DNA of 64,000 nucleotides from Ruminococcus bromii (lineage in GTDB: Bacteria > Bacillota > Clostridia > Oscillospirales > Acutalibacteraceae). The stretch is from NCBI RefSeq assembly GCF_002834235.1, contig NZ_NNBY01000027.1, positions 1-64,000 on the forward strand, written 5' to 3'. Made by a program: the position numbers and the translations under genes. Each line of letters starts with the position of its first letter. Positions within the stretch are counted from its first letter, which is position 1. Below the pieces are notes generated by a model, which was not told the origin of the DNA, made no database searches, and was given only the letters and a program-made list of their open reading frames with translations. Shown here piece by piece: positions 9,142-17,104 of this stretch.

Positions 9142-9708
9142 TCAGGCATTGATTTTGGCACATCTGTCCAATGCAGACTCCATTGAACCCTCAAACAGCT
9201 CACAAATGCGTTTCATCTTAATTCTGAGGTCATATTTCATACCTCCGCCGAGCCAGTCGATAATAAAACCGACAAGCTGACACTTGTAATACATAATCAT
9301 TGCGTCAAGGTCATCTTCGGCAATATTTTTTGTAATTTCAAGCTTGTCAAAATAGCTTTTTATAGCGTGAGTACAAATCCTGTTGAGATACACATCAAAT
9401 GTAGTTCTGTTCGCAGAATTGTAAATGTGCTGAATCACCGACTTGTTAGAAAAAGCATAGTCAATTACAGAAATCAGGCTTTCATAAACAGAAGTATTGT
9501 TGTCGGTTTCGGTCGCAACAAATCTGTCAGCCTCTTCAACGAGAATTTCCTCAAGAAGCGACGGAATGTCGTCAAAATGGTAGTAGAAAGAATTACGGTT
9601 AATTCCGCATTCTTCAACAATTTCCTTGACTGTAATTTTATTCAACGGCTTTTTATTCAAGAGCGAAATAAAGGTCGCCTTGATAGCCGCCTTGGTAAAT
9701 GTCGGCAT
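9142..9708 (-). CDS. TetR/AcrR-family regulator
   Basis: A 188-residue protein with an N-terminal TetR helix-turn-helix: ITVKEIVEECGINRNSFYYHF at about residues 24-44, including the typical FYYHF end of the recognition helix. The C-terminal helical ligand and dimer domain (about 60-185) is not related to a known ligand class that I can recognise. It lies immediately upstream of the MMPL/heptad-repeat pair on the same strand but is separated by a terminator, so it probably acts as a repressor of that operon through the palindrome at 8968-8986. Confidence 0.88.
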   Translation of the reverse strand: MPTFTKAAIKATFISLLNKKPLNKITVKEIVEECGINRNSFYYHFDDIPSLLEEILVEEADRFVATETDNNTSVYESLISVIDYAFSNKSVIQHIYNSANRTTFDVYLNRICTHAIKSYFDKLEITKNIAEDDLDAMIMYYKCQLVGFIIDWLGGGMKYDLRIKMKRICELFEGSMESALDRCAKINA

Positions 9709-9734
9709 AGTGTCCCCCCTGAAAATTGCAAAAC

Positions 9735-9760
9735 ATCCGTGTGCAGACGGATATTTCCGT
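9735..9760. promoter_or_regulatory. Nested inverted repeats upstream of tetR
   Basis: ATCCGT/ACGGAT (9735-9740, 9747-9752) and ACGGA/TCCGT (9747-9751, 9756-9760) share an arm about 30 bp upstream of the tetR start. They could be an autoregulatory site or alternative hairpins. The remainder of 9761-9983 contains no gene I can support; CCAAAAATC/GATTTTGG near 9934-9956 is a weak A/T-rich hairpin. Confidence 0.35.
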
Positions 9761-9983
9761 TCCGAATTTTTTCATACACAATATATGCAGCCGATTGCTG
9801 CACTAATCAAAGTAGATTGTATCACAATTATTCAAAAATAGCAATAACAAGCATATTAACAAAATCAGGGGTTTGTTTTGTATTTCCTATGTAAAAAAGC
9901 CCCGAAATTGATGTTACCCCCCAAAAAAGTCAGACCAAAAATCTAATGATTTTGGAGGTTGATTCAAAATCGTGGCTTTATAT

Positions 9984-10580
9984 TTATAAAGTGATAAATT
10001 CAATATCTTTCGGGAAATCATTTTGCACACTGCAAAGGCTGATTTCATAGTCCGAAAATTTGTATTGTTTCATATAATATTCGGTTTGATTTTCAGAGAA
10101 TTTTCCGCTGCTGACATCAACACTTTTTGCGCCACGGTGAAATCCGTCACCCATACATTTTAGGAGTGCCTCTTTTTTAGTCCACAATTCAAAAAATGTG
10201 CCGAGCCTGTCAAAAGCGTTGCCGAGCAATTTCATCTCGTTGTCGCAGAAAACAATTTTTCCGAGCCTTATGCCCTTGAGAAATCGAATTTCTTCAATAT
10301 CACAGCCGACTTCGGAATCCGACAATGCAAAAAGCACATAACTTCCGCTGTGCGAAATATTGAAACAAAGTCCGTTGTCACATTCGGGCTTGCCAAATTC
10401 ATTCACGGTGATTTTTGCACCGCCAAGAAATTTGTTCATAAACAATCCGCCTGCAATGCAACGCAGTTTATCGTCAGCTCTGCGGCATCTTTGAACACGC
10501 TCCGCTCTTTCGGGAGAAAGCTCACCGACTCTGTCAAAAGAAATTTTGCGGATATCGGTTATAAAAAGCCGTGTTTTCAT
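9984..10580 (-). CDS. 4'-phosphopantetheinyl transferase (Sfp-like)
   Basis: Transfers the 4'-phosphopantetheine arm of CoA to a serine of acyl or peptidyl carrier proteins. Conserved signatures are GCDIE (Mg and CoA binding, mid-protein) and WTKKEA (about residue 133), plus FNISHSG. At 198 residues it is a compact member of the Sfp/AcpT superfamily. Start 10580 follows the deaminase stop by one base (TGA-T-ATG), implying translational coupling; another ATG at 10613 would overlap that gene by 31 bp. No polyketide or peptide synthase is in the window, so the target may be a fatty-acid carrier protein or lie elsewhere. Confidence 0.85.
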   Translation of the reverse strand: MKTRLFITDIRKISFDRVGELSPERAERVQRCRRADDKLRCIAGGLFMNKFLGGAKITVNEFGKPECDNGLCFNISHSGSYVLFALSDSEVGCDIEEIRFLKGIRLGKIVFCDNEMKLLGNAFDRLGTFFELWTKKEALLKCMGDGFHRGAKSVDVSSGKFSENQTEYYMKQYKFSDYEISLCSVQNDFPKDIEFITL

Positions 10581-10581
10581 A

Positions 10582-11070
10582 TCAATAGCCACGAAGTGCG
10601 TCAAGCGAATCATCGGACATAATCCAATCGTTCACATCAATTTCAGTAAATTCGGTTTTGTTGTTTCTGACAATAACCTTGTCAATACCTGCGTTGATAA
10701 CCATACGCTTGCACATTGCACACGAAGATGTGTTCTGAACATACTCGCCGTTTGACATCTCCTTGCCGACAAGATAAAGCGTTGCGCCAATCATCTGTTC
10801 TCTTGAAGCATGGATGATAGCATTCGCCTCGGCGTGAACGCTTCTGCAAAGTTCGTAACGCTCGCCACGGGGAATGTTGCGTTCCTGACGGATACAAAAT
10901 CCCAAATCACAGCAATTTTTTCTGCCTCTCGGAGCACCTGTATAGCCTGTTGAAACAATCTGGTCGTTGTTCACGATAATCGCACCAAAATTTCTGCGCA
11001 GGCAAGTTCCCCTTTCAAGCACAGTTTCGGCAATGTCAAGATAATAATTAATTTTGTCAATTCTGTCCAT
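10582..11070 (-). CDS. Deoxycytidylate deaminase family protein (ComEB-like)
   Basis: A zinc-dependent deaminase of 162 residues, similar in length and motifs to dCMP deaminase/ComEB. HAEANAI (about residue 79) supplies the zinc histidine and catalytic glutamate, and SCAMCKR (about 115) the two zinc cysteines. A further cysteine and histidine-rich stretch (KNCCDLGFCIRQ, about 50-62) fits the second metal or allosteric region of dCMP deaminases. It converts dCMP to dUMP for thymidylate synthesis. It lies directly upstream of the phosphopantetheinyl transferase, probably in one transcript; the pairing has no obvious biochemical logic. Confidence 0.88.
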   Translation of the reverse strand: MDRIDKINYYLDIAETVLERGTCLRRNFGAIIVNNDQIVSTGYTGAPRGRKNCCDLGFCIRQERNIPRGERYELCRSVHAEANAIIHASREQMIGATLYLVGKEMSNGEYVQNTSSCAMCKRMVINAGIDKVIVRNNKTEFTEIDVNDWIMSDDSLDALRGY

Positions 11071-11139
11071 ATAAAAACACCGTCCGTTATCATAATTTCA
11101 AATTCGGTCAAGTATATTTTAGAGTAGTCGAAAGCAGTA

Positions 11140-11376
11140 TCAGCCTTTGAGCTTTTCAACACAATCTCTGCATACATATTTTCCGCCGAATGCAATCAGA
11201 TTATCAAGAGTATTGCAAAAAACGCACTTGCTCTCTGCCTTTTTTATCGTAACGCACTCATCGTCAGCCTCAATGTGAAGAATGTCACCCGGCTTAATGT
11301 TGAGGTGGTTGCGGATATCCTTTGATATTACAATTCTGCCTGCTTTATCAATTTCCCTAAAGTTTGTATAAATCAT
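11140..11376 (-). CDS. AbrB-like regulator with a C-terminal zinc-ribbon motif
   Basis: A 78-residue protein with an N-terminal SpoVT/AbrB swapped-hairpin domain (residues 1-48; FREIDKAGRIVISKDIR and IKPGDILHIE). A short C-terminal tail carries two Cys pairs, CVFC (about 51-54) and CRDC (about 71-74), suggesting a small zinc site. AbrB-type proteins are transition-state DNA-binding regulators. The ribosome site GGTGA and start codon sit next to a tandem 24-bp duplication, which may reflect autoregulation. It is divergent from spmA. Confidence 0.85.
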   Translation of the reverse strand: MIYTNFREIDKAGRIVISKDIRNHLNIKPGDILHIEADDECVTIKKAESKCVFCNTLDNLIAFGGKYVCRDCVEKLKG

Positions 11377-11423
11377 TTTAATTCACCATAATCCCTATTT
11401 TTTAATTCACCATAATCCCTATT
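11376..11423. repeat. Tandem 24-bp duplication in the abrB-like leader
   Basis: Two adjacent copies of TTTTAATTCACCATAATCCC plus four more bases occupy 11376-11399 and 11400-11423. On the minus strand each copy contains GGTGAATTAAAA, and the inner one supplies the Shine-Dalgarno of the abrB-like gene. The duplicate therefore doubles the ribosome-site region and any operator in it. Confidence 0.8.
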
Positions 11424-11536
11424 TTTACCTATACTACCATTTTTCGGGATTTTTGTCAACGATTTTATTAAATAATTTGATTACAAAAATGACAATATTG
11501 TACATTTTGTCGTTAATTGCAGCAAAAGGAGTAAAA

Positions 11537-12121
11537 ATGCTGAATTATATCTGGAGCGGACTCATTGCCGTGAGCGTATTGTGTGCGTTGTTTATGGGCA
11601 ACACCGCCGACATTTCAAACGCACTCATCGAAAGCGGAGCGTCATCAATACAGCTTATTCTCACAATGGCAGGCATAATCTGCCTTTGGTCGGGAATTAT
11701 GAAAATCGCAGTTGAAAGCGGTTTGACAAACATTTTTGCAAAAATCTTTGCACCGTTGCTCCGTCCGCTTTTTCCGAGGCTTGATAAAAAAAGCGACGCC
11801 TTTCAAAGCATCACCATGAATATCAGTGCAAATCTGCTCGGACTCGGCAATGCCGCAACACCTTTCGGACTAAAAGCAATGGAACAGCTGCACACGCTCA
11901 ATGACCGCCGTGACATTGCGAGCAACGAAATGGTTGTTTTTGTAGTTATGAACACAGCGTCACTCCAGCTGTTACCCACAACGCTTGCCGCACTCCGCCA
12001 ATCCTACGGAAGCTCTGCGCCTTTTGAAATTATCGTTCCCGTCTGGATAAGCTCTGCGTGTGCGTTGACGGTGGCATTGCTGATTGCCTGTACGCTGAAT
12101 ATCAGGCAAGGTAAAATTTGA
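11537..12121 (+). CDS. spmA: Spore maturation protein A
   Basis: A 194-residue integral membrane protein of the nucleoside-recognition (Gate) family, matching SpmA in length. The conserved block NISANLLGLGNAATPFGLKA is at about residues 95-114. SpmA and SpmB are needed for proper dehydration of the spore core in Bacillus. ATG 11537 has AAAAGGAG upstream; an in-frame start at 11453 lies in A/T-rich leader without a ribosome site. spmB follows 16 bp downstream in the same operon. Confidence 0.9.
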   Translation: MLNYIWSGLIAVSVLCALFMGNTADISNALIESGASSIQLILTMAGIICLWSGIMKIAVESGLTNIFAKIFAPLLRPLFPRLDKKSDAFQSITMNISANLLGLGNAATPFGLKAMEQLHTLNDRRDIASNEMVVFVVMNTASLQLLPTTLAALRQSYGSSAPFEIIVPVWISSACALTVALLIACTLNIRQGKI

Positions 12122-12137
12122 GAAATGTGGTGAGCAA

Positions 12138-12650
12138 ATGGAATTTGTAATGCCGGCATTTGCGTGTATTGTTGTGGTATTCGGGCTGATAAAAAAAGTT
12201 CCCGTATTCGATGTATTCATTTCTGGGGCAAAAGAGGGAGTAAAACTTCTGTACAACATTGCCCCTACAATTATGGGACTTGTGTTTGCCGTTGACCTTT
12301 TGCAGTCAAGCGGAGCAATTGACGCAATATGCGCACTGATTCAGCCGACAGCGGAATTTTTAGGATTTCCGAAAGAAATTGTTCCGCTCGTACTCCTCCG
12401 CCCCGTTTCGGGAAGCGGTTCAACCGCACTCCTCACAGCCCTTTACAAAACCTGCGGTCCCGACAGCTTTGCGGGCAGAACAGCATCCGTACTCGCAGGT
12501 TCAAGCGAAACAACCTTCTACGCAATCGCAATGTACTTTGGCTGTATCCGTGTCAAAAAAATTCGCCACACCCTCTTTGCCGCCATAACCGCCGACCTAA
12601 CCGCCGCAATCATGAGTGTTATAACGGTCAGATTGTGCTTTAATATGTGA
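12138..12650 (+). CDS. spmB: Spore maturation protein B
   Basis: A 170-residue membrane protein, second member of the spmAB pair and also of the Gate family. The diagnostic LLRPVSGSGSTALL is at about residues 83-96. Several hydrophobic segments span the protein. It works with SpmA in the sporulating cell to lower core water content. A terminator follows at once. Confidence 0.9.
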   Translation: MEFVMPAFACIVVVFGLIKKVPVFDVFISGAKEGVKLLYNIAPTIMGLVFAVDLLQSSGAIDAICALIQPTAEFLGFPKEIVPLVLLRPVSGSGSTALLTALYKTCGPDSFAGRTASVLAGSSETTFYAIAMYFGCIRVKKIRHTLFAAITADLTAAIMSVITVRLCFNM

Positions 12651-12654
12651 TTGT

Positions 12655-12684
12655 AAAGTGTTCCCATTTCGGAACACTTTTCCT
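12655..12684 (+). terminator. spmAB terminator
   Basis: AAAGTGTTCC (12655-12664) pairs with GGAACACTTT (12671-12680) around a 6-nt loop and leads into T residues. Confidence 0.88.
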
Positions 12685-12803
12685 TGTCTTTGGGTTTTGC
12701 TCCCATTTCGGCACGATTTTATTTTAACATTTTTCAATTTGTCATTTCCCTTGCCAAACAAAGTTATTATTCCAAAAATCCGATACTAAATCACAAAATT
12801 AAA

Positions 12804-12836
12804 AAGCCCTTTGAGAAAAGATTTCTCAAAGGGCTT
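12804..12836 (-). terminator. Strong terminator for a minus-strand unit (arsC remnant)
   Basis: AAGCCCTTTGAGAAA (12804-12818) and TTTCTCAAAGGGCTT (12822-12836) form a 15-bp perfect stem with a 3-nt loop. On the minus strand it is followed by TTTTTAATTTT. It is the leftover terminator of the truncated arsC. Confidence 0.85.
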
Positions 12837-12877
12837 GATAAACTGGAATTTATATTGCAATCATTTTTTCTTTAATT

Positions 12878-13126
12878 CTAGAATATTCTTCTCGATCTGC
12901 TGTATAACCCCCTGAAATCATCATCCGTTTTTCCTGTCGGATCTTCAAGTTTCCAGTTGTCATCAAACGCTCTGCCGATAAACGGACAACCTACATCACA
13001 ACCCATGGAGATGGAGATGTCTGGCTCCGGGATGCTTGATATCAGCTTAGAATACTGCTTTTTCTCCATGTCGATGCCGTAAAGCTCCTTCATGAGACGG
13101 ACAGCATCCTGATTGATCTGGGGCGC
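12878..13126 (-). pseudogene. arsC: C-terminal fragment of a thioredoxin-type arsenate reductase
   Basis: The frame is open from 13126 and starts mid-protein (APQINQDAVRLMKELYGIDM). It then carries SMGCDVGCPFIG (about 30 residues on) and WKLEDPTGK, which are hallmarks of the ArsC/low-molecular-weight phosphatase-like family. About half of the usual 130-140 residues are present and the N-terminal P-loop with its catalytic Cys is gone. At the broken end the sequence changes abruptly into a transposase fragment on the other strand. An internal ATG at 13093 could still initiate a 71-residue peptide, but it would lack the catalytic site. Confidence 0.75.
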
Positions 13127-13420
13127 AGCAAGTATGATGGAATCCTTCAGGAAATCAATGCCCGTATGATTCTGTATAATTTCTGTGAATTAGTGACTTC
13201 TCACACTGTGGTAAAAACATCTAAAAATACCAAACACGTCTATAAAATTAATTTCGCCATCGCAGTAAACATATGCAGGGCATATCTCAAACACGGTGGT
13301 AACGAAACAGAGACCATGCTTCTCATACAAAAGTATCTGACACCTGTCAGGTACAATCGAAATTATCCTATCCACCTCCGTCCAAAGAGAAATAGGGATT
13401 TCATGTATCGGGTTGCATAA
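13127..13420 (+). pseudogene. C-terminal remnant of an IS4-type transposase
   Basis: From about 13127 the plus strand encodes SKYDGILQEINARMILYNFC, followed by ITS/VTSH-like and VNICRAYLKHG segments and a closing LIQKYLTPVR. This matches the C-terminal end of IS4-family transposases common in Clostridia. The DDE catalytic core is absent. From 13421 to 13680 I see no gene; only a weak CAGAT/ATCTG hairpin near 13460 and A/T-rich sequence that may include the old IS end. Confidence 0.65.
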
Positions 13421-13680
13421 ATCTCGTTACCATTATACTCCATTATGAGGCAGATATGCAATCTGTCTTTTTGTCATACACAAAAAAATGATTTGAACTC
13501 ATCATACACCTGCTTTCTACGCATTAGTGCACCTAAAAAATACAGCATTTCTTAACTGAACAGTATTTTCAATGCATAACCGCATATGATATACTGTTTT
13601 CATCATAAAAAGCCTTATATAGGAACCGTAATAATTCTATTGAAATTTTCTTCCTGATTCACTTTGCTCTGCATGTACGG

Positions 13681-14727
13681 TCACATCACTTTTCTTTTTT
13701 TAGACATAAACCAATAAAATATAACACAAAATGCTAAAGCAAACACAACACCAAAAACATTTTGAATCACTCTAAGACTAACCGCTCCTTGTAGTCCATA
13801 AGTCTCTGCAGCAATGGCTAAAGCACCAAATGTGTTAAATACTGCCTGCCAGCCATATTGTGCTGAAAATCCTACACCGATTCCACCAAGAATTCCTATA
13901 TATGCATAGATTGACGAAGGAAGCAGAAAATATAATACTGTAAAACATATAACACCTGCAATATTTCCGACAATCCTTTTACGGACTCTGTAGTGCATAT
14001 CTTCCATAGACGGCAAAATCACGGACATGGCCGCAATACCAGCCCACATTGCACGTGGCATATTACAAAGTTCTGCAATACAAAGGACAATCGGTACGCA
14101 TAAAATCTGACATATCTGCCATTTTGTTCTGGAAGAAGTGATATCAAATTCTTGTATCAGATCTTTCAGATTATTTTTATAAGTTCTGTTTTTATGATTT
14201 CGATAAAATACGAAGCAGGTAAGTGCTGCACCTAAAGCCATTCCGACTAATCGCATCTGATAGCTTTTTCCCGTAACATCATAACCATATAGCAGCAGAT
14301 ACCCAAGAACCAATGTAGATTGATTAAACATGAATGGATTATGGCATCCGAACAGAATCAACACAGCCAGTGCCGCAATATTTAACAGCATTCCCAATAC
14401 CGGTGAAAACTGATTTGCTAAATGCGGACATACAGTCATAATTACAAAGAACAAAGCCAAAAGCATCGTAGATTGTCCGGTGTGGATCCCCAGATCCGCA
14501 TTTCTAAACACCATGAGACATAATAAGACTACTACACCTACAATGCTGTTCTCATTTCCAAATAGGATGCTGAAAATACTAACAAAGAAAAAACAAAATG
14601 CCATTGTAACAGCTATCTTCACCAGATATACCCACATATGATATAATTTTTCTTTTAGTGTTTCACTCTTTTTCAACAGGTTTTTAGAACCTGCCTGATT
14701 TAACTGCAACTCCTGATAAAATGTCAT
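13681..14727 (-). CDS. FUSC-family-like membrane protein
   Basis: A 348-residue protein with two blocks of closely spaced hydrophobic segments (about residues 35-170 and 205-340), separated by a basic cytosolic stretch (about 172-195, RNHKNRTYKNNLKDL). This duplicated layout fits FUSC/aromatic-acid-exporter-like proteins. MWAGIAAMSVILPS and VRKRIVGNIAGV in the second half resemble the family's core. The substrate is unknown. It lies 33 bp downstream of a sensor kinase in the same direction, so it is probably the output of that two-component system. Confidence 0.75.
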   Translation of the reverse strand: MTFYQELQLNQAGSKNLLKKSETLKEKLYHMWVYLVKIAVTMAFCFFFVSIFSILFGNENSIVGVVVLLCLMVFRNADLGIHTGQSTMLLALFFVIMTVCPHLANQFSPVLGMLLNIAALAVLILFGCHNPFMFNQSTLVLGYLLLYGYDVTGKSYQMRLVGMALGAALTCFVFYRNHKNRTYKNNLKDLIQEFDITSSRTKWQICQILCVPIVLCIAELCNMPRAMWAGIAAMSVILPSMEDMHYRVRKRIVGNIAGVICFTVLYFLLPSSIYAYIGILGGIGVGFSAQYGWQAVFNTFGALAIAAETYGLQGAVSLRVIQNVFGVVFALAFCVIFYWFMSKKRKVM

Positions 14728-14760
14728 ATAAATCCTCCAATCTTCTAATTTATCTTAAAA

Positions 14761-15804
14761 CTATATAATCTCATCTTTCTGCTTTGGCAGCTCTACAACA
14801 AATCTGCATCCACCATATTCACGGTTTTCTGCTTTGATTGTTCCTCCGGCACTATCTACAATCCGTTTTACAAGTGCAAGACCTAGGCCATTTCCTTCTG
14901 CTTTATGAGATCCATCTACCTGATAGAACTTGTCAAATATTCTGGATTTTACATCATCCTCTATTCCCGGTCCTTCATCTTCCAGAATGAACTTAACAGA
15001 ATCCTGTTCTTGTCTCAGAAACATCGTAATTGTCCCCTTTGAAGGGCTGAACTTAATCGCATTATCCAAAAGATTTATCCAGATATGCATAAAAAGTCCT
15101 TCATTCCCGGTATATTTAACTTCCTCCAATTCCACCTGAAAACCAATTTCTTTTTCTGTCCATTTTGTTTCCAATGAAAGAAATGCCTGGCGGATCTGTT
15201 CATCCAGACGATATTCTGTTTTTTTCATTGGTATATTCTGATTCTCTAACTTGGATAACAGCAAAATATTACCAACCAATCCGGAAAGTCTTTGGGTGTT
15301 AAATAAGATTTTTTCTACATATTTCTCTTGATCCGGAGACAGTTCTTCTCCCTGAAGCAGCATTGTATATCCTTCAATGGCATTAATCGGGGTCTTAAAC
15401 TCATGAGAAACATCAGATACAAAATTCATCTGCAGCACCTCTGTTGCACGAAGTTCTTTTGTCATAACGTTAAAACTTTGATAAGATTCTCCAACTTCTG
15501 CTATACGGCTGTTCGTTTCCAAATGCTGTTCAAAATCTCCCTGAGAAACTTCCTTCATTGCTTTACTAAGTCTGGTAATTGGTTCCAGTAACTTTGCATT
15601 AATAAAGGAAGTGATCAGCCCTGCAATCAATGTATTGAAAATCAAAAGCCAGCCAAGCACAGGTATGCTGCCCGGCAGATTAAAAAAATGATTCAAAAAA
15701 GCAAATAATAAAGCAGATATGACTGTTGAAAATACAAGTGCCAGCCAGATTGCACCGGTCAGACAGGATCGGATCCGCAATCCTTTTTCTTTCTTTTGTT
15801 CCAT
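14761..15804 (-). CDS. Sensor histidine kinase
   Basis: A 347-residue membrane kinase. Two N-terminal hydrophobic segments (about 13-35 and 42-65) flank a very short external loop, so the signal is probably sensed in or at the membrane. A HAMP-like linker (about 68-120) precedes the dimerisation box with the phospho-accepting histidine (VSHEFKTP, about residue 134). ATP-binding motifs follow: N box (INLLDNAIKF), G1 (DEGPGIEDD) and G2 (GNGLGLALV). Its start overlaps the regulator's stop (TAATG), so the two are translationally coupled. The short loop resembles intramembrane-sensing kinases that guard antimicrobial-peptide exporters. Confidence 0.92.
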   Translation of the reverse strand: MEQKKEKGLRIRSCLTGAIWLALVFSTVISALLFAFLNHFFNLPGSIPVLGWLLIFNTLIAGLITSFINAKLLEPITRLSKAMKEVSQGDFEQHLETNSRIAEVGESYQSFNVMTKELRATEVLQMNFVSDVSHEFKTPINAIEGYTMLLQGEELSPDQEKYVEKILFNTQRLSGLVGNILLLSKLENQNIPMKKTEYRLDEQIRQAFLSLETKWTEKEIGFQVELEEVKYTGNEGLFMHIWINLLDNAIKFSPSKGTITMFLRQEQDSVKFILEDEGPGIEDDVKSRIFDKFYQVDGSHKAEGNGLGLALVKRIVDSAGGTIKAENREYGGCRFVVELPKQKDEII

Positions 15805-16475
15805 TATTTTTTCACCACCTTGTATCCAATTCCACGCATTGTTACGATTTCAAAATCAGGGTTATCTTTAAAATGCTCTCTGATTCTTCCTATATGTACC
15901 TCTATCGTATGTGGGTCTGCTTCCGTCTCGTATCCCCATACTTCATCCATCAACTGTTGTTTTGTGAAGGTTCTGCCTGGCGAAGCTGCAAGCTTATATA
16001 AAAGCAGGAATTCTTTTTTAGGCAAAACAAGACTTTCCTTATCAGTTGTAACCGTCATTGCATCATAATCAAACTCTGTTGAACCGATCACAATTTTGTG
16101 TTCATTCAGTATCTGTGCACGGCGAAGCAGTGCTCCGACTCTTAAAACCATTTCATTCACATTTACCGGTTTTACCATATAATCGTCACTTCCCGAAAGA
16201 AATCCCTGGCGCATATCATCAAAGGAACCTTTCGCAGTGATCATAAGTACCGGTATCTGATATCCTGCTGAACGGAGTTCCGACACCAGTTCATAACCAT
16301 CCATAACCGGCATCATAATATCGGAAATGATCAGATCAATATACTCTTTATCCAATATTTCTAATGCCAGTGCTCCATCCGATGCACTTTTGACCTGATA
16401 TCCATTCTTCTCAAGCACATTTTGGAATAGCTGGCTTAATTCTTTATCATCTTCTACAATTAATATTTGAAACAC
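15804..16475 (-). CDS. OmpR/PhoB-family response regulator
   Basis: A 223-residue regulator with a receiver domain (1-120): acidic pair at residues 9-10 (VEDDKE), phospho-acceptor Asp in LIISDIMMPVMDGYE (about residue 53), and the conserved Lys in YMVKPVN (about 102). The C-terminal winged helix (about 128-220) has the typical IEVHIGRIREHF recognition segment and ends in MRGIGYKV. The start codon is GTG with AAGGAGG upstream. It forms an operon with the kinase and the FUSC-like protein, suggesting local control of efflux. Confidence 0.93.
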   Translation of the reverse strand: MFQILIVEDDKELSQLFQNVLEKNGYQVKSASDGALALEILDKEYIDLIISDIMMPVMDGYELVSELRSAGYQIPVLMITAKGSFDDMRQGFLSGSDDYMVKPVNVNEMVLRVGALLRRAQILNEHKIVIGSTEFDYDAMTVTTDKESLVLPKKEFLLLYKLAASPGRTFTKQQLMDEVWGYETEADPHTIEVHIGRIREHFKDNPDFEIVTMRGIGYKVVKK

Positions 16476-16812
16476 GATCTTCTTCCTCCTTTTTCATCTC
16501 GTAAGCCTCTTTTTACACCATACTCTGAATACCAGATTCTTACTAATGCTATCTTTTTGTTCACAAAAAATTGCTTGCTGTTTCATATAATTTTCCAAAT
16601 TGCTCATTTGAATCGCTCCTTTCATTCTGTTACGAACTTACATACTATACTCAGATATTCTTGTTTCCAGAGCATTCAGCATTGTCTGTTCTTTTTCTTA
16701 TTCTTATTCATCAGCAATACAATACAATGGAAAACTCAATTTAACCTCAACAAGGTTTGTTTTTTCATCCATGCAAAATCTTCTTTGTACAACAGACTGT
16801 TAGATATAGCAA

Positions 16813-16869
16813 AAACGGCCTTTCAAAAAAAGTTAACTTCTAAATCAACTGTTTTTTGAAAGGTCGTTT
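16813..16869. repeat. Long inverted repeat in a gene-poor stretch
   Basis: AAACGGCCTTTCAAAAAA (16813-16830) pairs with TTTTTTGAAAGGTCGTTT (16852-16869), with one G-U and an inner AGTT/AACT extension. It could be a terminator for the WYL remnant or a relic insertion-sequence end. The rest of 16476-16812 has no gene I can support; it must hold the promoter of the two-component operon. Confidence 0.6.
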
Positions 16870-16879
16870 CATCAGATTC

Positions 16880-17076
16880 TTATAGCAATCCAGCAAATAA
16901 TCTCATAAATAATTGTCCCAGTCGCAAATATGCACTTCGTCCGGTTTGATATTGGTCTGTCACATCTTCTCCGAAGCGGTCAACCATTGTTTTCATCAGG
17001 TTGTTATCACACCGTAAATCCACAAGAACTTTCTCGCCTGAGAACATAGAGAACACTTCTTTTGTAAAATTCTCTT
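16880..17076 (-). pseudogene. Fragment of a WYL-domain regulator
   Basis: Minus-strand reading from 17076 gives FTKEVFSMFSGEKVLVDLR and continues to VDRFGEDVT. This closely matches the intact WYL regulator at 39146-40132 (there around 39338-39445), at roughly 85-90% nucleotide identity by eye. After that block it diverges into an unrelated tail and a stop at 16880. Both the N-terminal HTH and the WYL core are missing. It sits between the MATE gene and the long inverted repeat, and looks like debris from recombination between two copies of an accessory cassette. Confidence 0.75.
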
Positions 17077-17104
17077 CTCAAAGGACAAGTTGGCAAACCG
17101 GAAG

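Noticed and set aside
9895..9980. A/T-rich repeats near 9934-9956 as an insertion-sequence end
   Set aside because: Only a short CCAAAAATC/GATTTTGG hairpin is present, with no matching second end or target duplication.
13421..13680. A gene in the gap after the transposase remnant
   Set aside because: No frame of useful length with a ribosome site; only weak hairpins and A/T-rich sequence.
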